64,000 nucleotides of DNA from the NCBI RefSeq assembly GCF_000768685.1, contig NZ_AVPK01000001.1, forward strand, positions 248,001-312,000. Reading direction: 5' to 3'. Below are positions 41,518 through 48,598 of the stretch, in pieces. The notes under the pieces were generated by a model that was not told the DNA's origin, did no database searches, and saw nothing but the letters and a program-made list of their open reading frames with translations. Position 1 is the first letter of the stretch. Every line of letters starts with the position of its first letter. The DNA is from Knoellia subterranea KCTC 19937 (GTDB lineage: Bacteria > Actinomycetota > Actinomycetes > Actinomycetales > Dermatophilaceae). A program made the position numbers and the translations under genes.

Positions 41518-43674
41518 ATGACGAACGAGATGTATGCCGCCAGCGCGCCGGCCGATGCCGGCGCACCGTCCGATGTGGCCGAGTTCGGCGGAGAGGCGCG
41601 GTCGGCCCTCCAGCGCCTCGTCGGGCGGGAGGACGTCGACTTCCGCGACGGGCAACTGGACGCGATCACCGCGTTGGTTCGCGACCGGTCGCGGGTCCTC
41701 GTCGTGCAGCGCACCGGGTGGGGCAAGTCGGCGGTCTATTTCGTCGCGACGGCGCTGCGCCGCGCCCAGGGCGCCGGGCCGACGGTGATCATTTCACCGC
41801 TCCTTGCCCTCATGCGCGACCAGATCGCGGCGGCGGAGCGCGCCGGCATCCACGCGGTGACGATGAACTCGGCCAACGCGCAGGACTGGGACGACGTGCG
41901 TGCGGCGCTGGCCGCCGACTCGGTCGACGTCCTGCTCGTGAGCCCTGAGCGCCTCAACAACCCCCGCTTCCGCGACGAGCAGCTGCCCGACCTGGCCCGT
42001 CGGTGTGGCTTGCTCGTCGTCGATGAAGCCCACTGTGTCTCGGACTGGGGTCACGACTTCCGCCCGGACTACCGCCGCATCCGCGACCTGCTCGAGGACC
42101 TGCCCGCCGACATCCCCGTGCTCGCGACGACGGCCACGGCCAACCAGCGCGTCGTCACGGACGTCGTGGAGCAGTTGGGTGTCGGTGGGCGTGAAGTGCT
42201 CACGGTGCGTGGTGGGCTGGCCCGCGACTCGCTGCGCCTCGGGGTGCTCTCGTCGATGTCGCCGGAGCAGCGGCTCGGTTGGCTGCTGGCCCACCTCGAC
42301 GAGCTGCCGGGATCCGGCATCGTCTATGCCCTGACCGTGTCTGCTGCCGAGGAGGTCGCGGCGGCTCTCGCCGAGGCAGGTCACCGGGTCGCGTCCTACA
42401 CAGGACGCACCGACCCCGCGGACCGCGAGCGCCTCGAGGCCCAGCTCCGTGACAACGAGGTCAAGGCCCTCGTCGCGACGTCCGCGCTCGGCATGGGCTT
42501 CGACAAGCCCGACCTCGGCTTCGTCGTGCACCTCGGAGCACCCTCGTCACCGGTGGCCTACTACCAGCAGGTCGGTCGTGCCGGTCGTGCGACCGAACGC
42601 GCGGACGTCCTGCTCCTCCCCGGCCCGGAGGACAAGGACATCTGGCTCTACTTCGCCTCTGTGTCGATGCCGCGCCAGGAGCAGGCCGACGCGGTCCTCA
42701 CCGCACTGGCCGAGGCCGGTCGTCCGCTCTCGACTGCCGCCATCGAGACCATCGTCGACGTGCGCCGCACCCGGCTCGAGCTGCTCCTCAAGGTGCTCGA
42801 CGTCGACGGCGCCGTGACCCGCGTCCAGGGCGGTTGGGCCTCGACCGGCCAGCCGTGGACCTACGACGCCGAGCGCTACGGCCGAGTGGCCCAGTCCCGC
42901 AAGGACGAGCAACAGTTGATGATCGACTACGAGCGCACGAGCGAGTGCCGGATGGCCTTCCTCCAGCGCACCCTCGACGACGACACCGCGGTGCCGTGTG
43001 GACGATGCGACTCGTGTGCCGGCCCGTGGTACGCGACGGACGTCCCCGACACCGTCGTGGGTGCCGCCCGCCAACGGCTCGCACGCGTGGGTGTGGACCT
43101 CGACCCACGCGCGCAGTGGCCCACCGGCATGGACCGGCTCGGCGTTCCCGTCAAGGGCAAGATCTCGCCCGACGAGGCACTCTCCTCCGGCCGCGCCCTG
43201 GCGCGGCTCAGCGACCTCGGGTGGGGGCAGCGGCTACGTGAGGTGCTGCGTGAGGATGCGCCCGCGTCCCCCGAGCTCCTCCGCGCCTGTGTCGGAGTGC
43301 TGGCCGAATGGGGCTGGTCGCAGCGGCCCGTCGGCATCGTCGCGGCGCCGTCCCGCCGCCACCCGCAGTTGGTCCAGTCGCTCGCGCAGGGCCTGTCCGA
43401 GATCGGGCGCCTGCCGTTCCTCGGCACGCTCGACCTGGTCCACGGGGGCCCGACGGGCGAGCCGGGCGGCAACAGCGCGTTCCGGCTCGCCGGGGTCTGG
43501 GAGCGGCTCGGCGTCGGCCCGGATCTGGCGTCAGCCCTCGCGCAGTCGCGCGGCCCGGTCCTGCTCGTCGACGACCTTGTCAGCTCACGCTGGACGCTCA
43601 CCGTCGCAGGTCGCGAACTCCGCCGGGCGGGGGTCGACGAGGTGCTCCCCTTCGCCCTCGCCGTCGACGGCTGA
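41518..43674 (+). CDS. recQ: RecQ-family DNA helicase with PRTase-like C-terminus
   Basis: ATP-dependent 3'-5' DNA helicase, 718 residues. It has Walker A RTGWGKSAVYF (~62-72), motif II DEAHCVSDWGHDFRP (~164-178), motif VI QQVGRAGR, and a zinc site with Cys residues in CRMAF and CGRCDSC (~480-505). Instead of an HRDC domain the last ~200 residues end with GPVLLVDDLVSSRWTLTVAG (~679-698), which matches the PRPP-loop signature of type I phosphoribosyltransferases such as ComF. The ATG at 41518 has TACGGT nine bases upstream. The unusual Walker A (TGWGKS instead of TGGGKS) is notable. Confidence 0.9.
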   Translation: MTNEMYAASAPADAGAPSDVAEFGGEARSALQRLVGREDVDFRDGQLDAITALVRDRSRVLVVQRTGWGKSAVYFVATALRRAQGAGPTVIISPLLALMRDQIAAAERAGIHAVTMNSANAQDWDDVRAALAADSVDVLLVSPERLNNPRFRDEQLPDLARRCGLLVVDEAHCVSDWGHDFRPDYRRIRDLLEDLPADIPVLATTATANQRVVTDVVEQLGVGGREVLTVRGGLARDSLRLGVLSSMSPEQRLGWLLAHLDELPGSGIVYALTVSAAEEVAAALAEAGHRVASYTGRTDPADRERLEAQLRDNEVKALVATSALGMGFDKPDLGFVVHLGAPSSPVAYYQQVGRAGRATERADVLLLPGPEDKDIWLYFASVSMPRQEQADAVLTALAEAGRPLSTAAIETIVDVRRTRLELLLKVLDVDGAVTRVQGGWASTGQPWTYDAERYGRVAQSRKDEQQLMIDYERTSECRMAFLQRTLDDDTAVPCGRCDSCAGPWYATDVPDTVVGAARQRLARVGVDLDPRAQWPTGMDRLGVPVKGKISPDEALSSGRALARLSDLGWGQRLREVLREDAPASPELLRACVGVLAEWGWSQRPVGIVAAPSRRHPQLVQSLAQGLSEIGRLPFLGTLDLVHGGPTGEPGGNSAFRLAGVWERLGVGPDLASALAQSRGPVLLVDDLVSSRWTLTVAGRELRRAGVDEVLPFALAVDG

Positions 43675-44457
43675 ACCGACGGATCCGGCTCCCGAGCCGT
43701 TCTGCCCCTCCCGAGGCTCATCGATGAGGCTCCCGATCACGGACCCGGCTCCCGAGCCGACTCTTGCACCGATGGGGGCCGCCTCCGGCGGGGTGAGCCG
43801 GACCGTGACGAGCGGCAGGAACGCCTGGACGGACGGACCGATGAGCAGCGCATAGAGCACCGTCCCCACGCCGACGACGCCACCGAGCAGCCAGCCGACG
43901 ACGAGCACCGACACCTCGAGTGCGGTGCGCACCAACCGGATCGACAGTCCTGTCCTCCGGGCCAGACCGGTCATGAGGCCATCGCGCGGGCCCGGGCCGT
44001 ACTGGCTGCCGATGTAGAGCGCGCCACCGAGTCCGTTGATGACGATGCCGCCGAGGAGGAAGGTCCAGCGCACCCACATCGCCTCGGGCGCATCGAGCAG
44101 CGCGAGCATCACATCGGTGGCGATGCCGATGACGAAGACGTTGGCGACAGTGCCGAGCCCGGGCCACTGGCGCATCGGGATCCACAGGAGCAGCACGAAC
44201 CCGCCGACGATGATGACGATCGTCCCGAAGCTGAGGTCGACGTGCTGTTGGACGCCGTAGTGGAAGACGTCCCACGGATCGAGCCCGAGCCCGGCGCGGA
44301 TGAACATCGCCATGGCCGTGCCATAGAGCCACAATCCGATGACGAGCTGCACGAGACGTCGGGCCGTGTGCCCCGCGCGGAGCTGTTGCATGGGGGTCAT
44401 CGGGAGGAGTTCCACGCGGCGCGAGGCGCCGGTGCGGAGGGCGGCGATCGGACTCAT
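43585..44457 (-). CDS. YczE/YitT-type membrane protein
   Basis: 290-residue membrane protein with five or six helices: RLVQLVIGLWLYGTAMAMFI followed by the family motif GLGLDPWDVFHYGV, FGTIVIIVGGFVLLLWIP, ATDVMLALL, WTFLLGGIVINGLGGALYIG, QYGPGPRDGLMTGLA, and VGWLLGGVVGVGTVLYALL. In bacilli YczE is controlled by the MocR-type YczR, and here too it is divergent from a MocR regulator. The C-terminal ~70 residues are Gly/Ser-rich with a repeat (GSGAGSV twice) and overlap the 3' end of recQ by 90 bases. ATG at 44457; a shorter start at 44400 is possible. Confidence 0.82.
   Translation of the reverse strand: MSPIAALRTGASRRVELLPMTPMQQLRAGHTARRLVQLVIGLWLYGTAMAMFIRAGLGLDPWDVFHYGVQQHVDLSFGTIVIIVGGFVLLLWIPMRQWPGLGTVANVFVIGIATDVMLALLDAPEAMWVRWTFLLGGIVINGLGGALYIGSQYGPGPRDGLMTGLARRTGLSIRLVRTALEVSVLVVGWLLGGVVGVGTVLYALLIGPSVQAFLPLVTVRLTPPEAAPIGARVGSGAGSVIGSLIDEPREGQNGSGAGSVGSAVDGEGEGEHLVDPRPAEFATCDGERPA
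43686..43759. repeat. paired palindromes at the recQ/YczE 3' overlap
   Basis: CGGCTCCCGAGCCG occurs at 43686-43699 and 43746-43759, each a 6-bp stem around CC. Near-palindromic GAGGCTC/ATCGAT material lies between. The first lies 12 bases after the recQ stop and could terminate recQ; both encode the GSGAGSV repeats of YczE. Confidence 0.55.
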
Positions 44458-44474
44458 GACTCCAGAGTGCCGCC

Positions 44475-44516
44475 CAAGTGGCCTCTACATCCATGGCCAC
44501 TTGTGGGACAGTGGCC
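44475..44516. promoter_or_regulatory. MocR-type operator between YczE and regulator genes
   Basis: CAAGTGGCC (44475-44483) and GGCCACTTG (44495-44503) form a perfect 9-base inverted repeat, and a third half-site CAGTGGCC lies at 44509-44516. They fill the 61-base gap between the divergent starts, fitting binding by the MocR protein. Confidence 0.6.
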
Positions 44517-44518
44517 CC

Positions 44519-45973
44519 ATGGCCGCACCCTCGCTCACCGCCCGTCGCGCCGCGGAACTCATCGGGACACCGGATCGCGACCGTCCGGCATACCGGTTCG
44601 TCGCCGACACGCTTCGGCTCCTCATCGCCGACGGGCGGATCGCCGTCGGGACCCGACTTCCGAGTGAGCGCGACCTCACGGGCGCGCTCGGCCTGAGCCG
44701 CACGACGGTGAGCAGCGCGTATGCCGTGCTGCGCGAGAGCGGGTACGTCGCCTCGCGTCGTGGTTCGGGCAGTGTGGCAGCCCTCCCGTCCGGAGTCGTG
44801 CGCCGCGACACCGGGCTGCACCTGTCGGCGAACGTGCCCGAGGGGACAATCGACCTCACCTGTGCGGCGCTGCGTGCCCCGGCAGGCATGACCCAGGCCG
44901 CCGAGGCCGCGATCGCGGCGGCTCCCGACTACCTGTGCGGGAGCGGGTACGTCCTCCACGGCATCCCCGAGCTTCGCGAGGTCATCGCGGCCCGCTACAC
45001 GGAGCGGGGGCTGCCGACCAGCGCCGACGAGGTGCTCGTCACGACAGGTGCCGTCGTCGGAACGGCGATCGCCGCGCGTGCCCTGCTCTCCCCCGGCGAC
45101 CCGGTCGTCATGGAGACGCCGACCTACCCCAACATCTTCCCGACGCTGCGCGAGCTGCGCTCCCGGATCTCGGCCTTCCCCGTCGAGCCGACCGGATGGG
45201 ACATCGACACCGCGGTCTCGACGGTGCGCGCCTCGGGTGCGCGGGCGGCATACCTGCTCCCTGACTTCCACAACCCGACCGGCAACCTCATGCCCGACGA
45301 GCAGCGGGCCACGCTCGCGCGCGCTCTCGGACGGGCGAAGGTGACGGCCATCGTCGACGAGACCGTGGCCGAGCTCGGACTCGACCACGAGGGACCGATG
45401 CCCCTGCCGTTCGGTGCGCACCACGCCGACACGGTGTCCGTCGGGAGCGCCTCGAAGTCGCACTGGGGCGGGCTGCGGATCGGCTGGGTGCGAGCATCCG
45501 GACCGACGCTGGAACGTCTCGCGGCCGCACGGGTGCCGCTCGACATCGGGGCGCCGGTGATCGACCAGCTCGTGCTTCTGGAGCTGATGAAGCGATCGCC
45601 CGGGATCACCGCCGAGCGACGGGCGGGCCTCGTCTCCGCCCGCGACACGCTCACCGGTGCCCTCGAGGTCGAGCTCCCGGAGTTCCGGTTCGTCGTGCCG
45701 CGTGGCGGGCTGTGCGTGTGGATCGAGCTGCCCGCGCCGGTCGCGAGCGAGGTGACTCTCGCCGCCGAGGACGCCGGGCTGCTCGTCGCCAGCGGTCCGC
45801 GGTTCGCGGCCGCCGGTGGGCTCGACCGGTGGATCCGCATGCCGTACGTGCTTCCGCCTGCGGACCTCGTTGAGGCGGTGTCCCGGCTGGCCGTGGCCTG
45901 GCGTGCGGTGAGAGCTGGCGCCACTCCTGCGCGACGGCGGGGTGGGTCGCGACAGGGTCCCCTCGTCGCCTGA
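44519..45973 (+). CDS. MocR-type regulator (GntR wHTH fused to aminotransferase fold)
   Basis: 484-residue PLP-dependent-type transcription factor. The N-terminal GntR winged helix spans ~20-85 (LPSERDLTGALGLSRTTVSSAYAVLRESGYVASRRGSG, by motif). A class I aminotransferase-like domain follows, with VVMETPTYPNIFPTLREL, YLLPDFHNPTGNLMP and the PLP-lysine region VGSASKSHWGGLRIGW. Members sense PLP or amino-acid-derived ligands. It is divergent from the YczE-type gene with inverted repeats between, so it most likely controls that gene and itself. Confidence 0.92.
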   Translation: MAAPSLTARRAAELIGTPDRDRPAYRFVADTLRLLIADGRIAVGTRLPSERDLTGALGLSRTTVSSAYAVLRESGYVASRRGSGSVAALPSGVVRRDTGLHLSANVPEGTIDLTCAALRAPAGMTQAAEAAIAAAPDYLCGSGYVLHGIPELREVIAARYTERGLPTSADEVLVTTGAVVGTAIAARALLSPGDPVVMETPTYPNIFPTLRELRSRISAFPVEPTGWDIDTAVSTVRASGARAAYLLPDFHNPTGNLMPDEQRATLARALGRAKVTAIVDETVAELGLDHEGPMPLPFGAHHADTVSVGSASKSHWGGLRIGWVRASGPTLERLAAARVPLDIGAPVIDQLVLLELMKRSPGITAERRAGLVSARDTLTGALEVELPEFRFVVPRGGLCVWIELPAPVASEVTLAAEDAGLLVASGPRFAAAGGLDRWIRMPYVLPPADLVEAVSRLAVAWRAVRAGATPARRRGGSRQGPLVA

Positions 45974-45983
45974 GCACCCCGGT

Positions 45984-45989
45984 TAGGGT
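45984..45989 (+). promoter_or_regulatory. -10 element of tesB
   Basis: TAGGGT seven bases before the GTG at 45997, with no Shine-Dalgarno. This supports the 45997 start and a leaderless mRNA. Confidence 0.4.
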
Positions 45990-45996
45990 GACGCCT

Positions 45997-46953
45997 GTGA
46001 GTGAGCCCCTGGAGCCCCAGACCCGACCGGCATTGTCCGGCCTGCTCGACATCCTCGACCTCGAGGAAGTCGGCCGGGCCGACGTCGAAGTGAGGCCCTC
46101 GACCGACTCGGCCGGCGCGGACCCGATGCGGTTCGCGGAGGAGATGACCCTCTTCGTCGGGCAGAGCCAGAAGATGCCGCACGGGCGGGTGTTCGGCGGC
46201 CAGGTCCTGGCCCAGGGTGTCATGGCGTGCGGTCGCACCGTCACGAGCGACGACAGCGGAGCACCCCGCCCCATTCACTCTCTGCACGCGTACTTCATGC
46301 GCCCGGGAGACGACACCCAGCCCATCACGTTCGCCGTGGAGCGGATGCGCGACGGCCGGTCCTTCTCGACGCGTCGGGCCCACGCCATCCAGAACGGCAA
46401 GCCCATCCTGTCGATGAGCTGCTCGTTCCAGGAGCCCGCGGACGGCCTCGACCACCAGGACGAGATGCCTGACGTTCCGGGGCCGGACGGGCTCCAGTCC
46501 CTCGCCGACGTCTTCGGCGGGATCGACCACCCGGGGGCGCAACACCTCGCCGAGCGACCGATCGAGCAGCGGCACGTCGAGGGGCAGCTCTTCCTCGCTC
46601 CCGGCGACGAGCAGGTCGCCCAGCAGAGTGTGTGGACGCGAGCGGTCGGCACGTTGCCCGAGGACCCGCTCATCCACGCGGCAGTGCTCGCCTACGCCTC
46701 CGACTACGCCCTGCTCGAGCCGGTTCTTCGCCGTCACGGACGCCAGTGGATCGGTGGGGGGCTCAACGTGGCGAGCCTCGACCACGCCATGTGGTTCCAC
46801 CGCCCGGCCCGCGCCGACGACTGGTGGCTCTATGCGCAGCAGTCGCCGTCGGCCCAGGGAGGGCGTGGGCTCGGCATTGGTCGGATGTTCACCCAGGACG
46901 GCACCCTTGTCGCGACGGTCGCCCAGGAGGGCATGCTCCGCGTCCGCGACTAG
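45997..46953 (+). CDS. tesB: acyl-CoA thioesterase II
   Basis: 318-residue double-hotdog thioesterase that hydrolyses medium- and long-chain acyl-CoA. The motifs are HGRVFGGQVLAQ (~63-74), LHAYFMRPGD, RRAHAIQNGKPILSMSCSFQ, and in the second half SLDHAMWFHRPARADDWWLY and GRGLGIGRMFTQDGTLVATVAQEG, all TesB landmarks including the catalytic Asp/Thr/Gln region. GTG at 45997 is preferred over GTG at 45988 by the -10 spacing. It is convergent with the ABC exporter operon, with a 4-base overlap of the 3' ends. Confidence 0.93.
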   Translation: MSEPLEPQTRPALSGLLDILDLEEVGRADVEVRPSTDSAGADPMRFAEEMTLFVGQSQKMPHGRVFGGQVLAQGVMACGRTVTSDDSGAPRPIHSLHAYFMRPGDDTQPITFAVERMRDGRSFSTRRAHAIQNGKPILSMSCSFQEPADGLDHQDEMPDVPGPDGLQSLADVFGGIDHPGAQHLAERPIEQRHVEGQLFLAPGDEQVAQQSVWTRAVGTLPEDPLIHAAVLAYASDYALLEPVLRRHGRQWIGGGLNVASLDHAMWFHRPARADDWWLYAQQSPSAQGGRGLGIGRMFTQDGTLVATVAQEGMLRVRD

Positions 46954-47663
46954 TGGGCACCGCCCGCCGTCGCGGATTCCGCCGGCTCTCCGATCGCGCC
47001 GTCGGCGATCTCGAGGACGCGGTCGGCGAGCGAGAGCAGCACCGGGTCGTGTGTTGTGACCACCGTCGTCATCTGCCCCTCCTTGGCGAGGCGCACGATG
47101 AGCTCCATGATCTCGCGACCCGTCTCCGAGTCGAGTTGCCCGGTCGGCTCATCGGCGAGCAGGAGCCCGGGCCGCGCCGCGAGCGCTCGGGCAAGGGCCA
47201 CGCGCTGCTGCTGACCTCCCGAGAGCTGGCCGGGGCGCTGCTTGGCGTGCTTGGCGAGCCCGACGTGGTCGAGCGCCTCGGTGACGCGCGCCTCTCGTTC
47301 GGCGGGGTCAACTCCCCTGAGCCGCAACGGAATCTCGACATTCTCGTGCGCATTGAGGATGGGCACCAGGCCGAAGGACTGAAACACATAGGCGACCGTT
47401 GTGCGGCGCAGCGCAAGTACGTCGTCGTCGGAGAGAGCCGTGACCTCGACCCCGTCGACGCGGACCGTGCCGGCGTCGGGGCGGTCGAGCCCACCGATGA
47501 TGTTGAGCAGACTCGTCTTGCCCGACCCCGAACGGCCGCGCACGGCGACGACCTCACCCGTCCCCGCCGTCAGTGAGACCCCACGCAGTGCGTGGACTGC
47601 TGTGGGTCCCGACCCGAAGGTCCGCTCCACTCGTGAAACCTCGAGGTATGCCGGCGTGCTCAC
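46950..47663 (-). CDS. ABC exporter ATPase (MacB/LolD type)
   Basis: 237-residue ATPase of the FtsX/MacB exporter family, last gene of a four-gene operon. It shows Walker A GRSGSGKTSLLNI (~43-55), YVFQSFGLVPILNAHENVEIPL (Q-loop, LolD-like), signature LSGGQQQRVALARALA, Walker B LLLADEPTGQLDSETG and H-loop VTTHD. The GTG at 47663 overlaps the stop of the upstream ATPase gene. Together with the second ATPase it may form a heterodimer driving the two permeases. The substrate is unknown: lipoprotein, peptide or envelope lipid are family options. Confidence 0.92.
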   Translation of the reverse strand: MSTPAYLEVSRVERTFGSGPTAVHALRGVSLTAGTGEVVAVRGRSGSGKTSLLNIIGGLDRPDAGTVRVDGVEVTALSDDDVLALRRTTVAYVFQSFGLVPILNAHENVEIPLRLRGVDPAEREARVTEALDHVGLAKHAKQRPGQLSGGQQQRVALARALAARPGLLLADEPTGQLDSETGREIMELIVRLAKEGQMTTVVTTHDPVLLSLADRVLEIADGAIGEPAESATAGGAH

Positions 47664-48598
47664 TGGGCGTCGCCCCTCTCGTTCGCGTCGGGTCGAGGCG
47701 CCTCCGGCCAGACGGTGATGTGGTCGCCCTCGAGTTCGATGCGGACCCGGTCGCGCAGCCCGAGTGAGGCCACGAACGCCTTGGGTAGCTGCAGGCGTCC
47801 GGCGCGGTCGAGCACTGCGTACTCCTGACTGATGACGAGCTCGCCGCCGTCAGTGTCGCGGGTGACGTGGCGACGCACCTCGGATGCGGTCCGGCCGTCG
47901 CGGATGGCGACGGTTCGCGTGACCTGCTCGCTGACGTGCGGGTCGTGGGTGACGACGATGACGGTGGTGCCGAGCTCCTCGTTGGCCCGGCGGATCGCCG
48001 AGAACACCTCGTCGCTGCTACGGGAGTCGAGCTCACCCGTGGGTTCGTCGGCGAGGAGGACGACAGGGTTGTTCGCGAGGGCGACACCCAGCGCAACCCG
48101 CTGCTGCTGACCGCCCGAGAGCCCGTCGAGCCGACGGTCGGCGCAGTCGGCGACGCCAAGCACCTCGAGGAGTTCGCGGGCACGTGCCTCCCGGTGCCCG
48201 CGTGAGGCGAACACCATCGGCAGCTGGATGTTCTCGATGGCGGAGAGATACGGCAGGAGGTTCGCGGTGGCCTGCTGGTAGAGAAAGCCGACCGTTGACC
48301 GCCGGTAGCGCAAGCGCTCGGCCCGGCCCATCGTCAGGAGGTCATGCCCCGCCACCCGGGCCGACCCAGCACTCGGCAGGTCGAGACCGCTGAGGATGTT
48401 GAGAAGCGTGGACTTGCCCGAGCCGGACGCACCGACGATGGCGACGAGCTCGCCGCGGGCGACCTCGAGGTCGAGCCCCTGCAGGGCCACGACCTCCACT
48501 CCTTCGGACGTGAAGATGCGGACGAGTCCGTCGCAGACCACGGCCTGCTCGACGCTCCCCTCGGCATCGACGGCGGCCGCCTGTTGGATCAGGGTCAT
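47660..48598 (-). CDS. ABC exporter ATPase with C-terminal AbrB-like domain
   Basis: 312-residue ATPase, partner of the preceding-type subunit. The ABC domain (~20-245) has Walker A GASGSGKST (56-64), YQQATANLLPYLSAIENIQLP, signature LSGGQQQRVALGVALA and Walker B VLLADEPTGELDSRS. The extra C-terminal part, ~259-300 (EYAVLDRAGRLQLPKAFVAS, then LGLRDRVRIELEGDHITVWP), has the swapped-hairpin pattern of AbrB/MazE-type DNA-binding domains (VDxxGRxxLPKxxxxxLGLxxGDxVxV). The role may be dimerisation or DNA-linked autoregulation. ATG at 48598; overlaps at both ends show coupling. Confidence 0.88.
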   Translation of the reverse strand: MTLIQQAAAVDAEGSVEQAVVCDGLVRIFTSEGVEVVALQGLDLEVARGELVAIVGASGSGKSTLLNILSGLDLPSAGSARVAGHDLLTMGRAERLRYRRSTVGFLYQQATANLLPYLSAIENIQLPMVFASRGHREARARELLEVLGVADCADRRLDGLSGGQQQRVALGVALANNPVVLLADEPTGELDSRSSDEVFSAIRRANEELGTTVIVVTHDPHVSEQVTRTVAIRDGRTASEVRRHVTRDTDGGELVISQEYAVLDRAGRLQLPKAFVASLGLRDRVRIELEGDHITVWPEAPRPDANERGDAQ

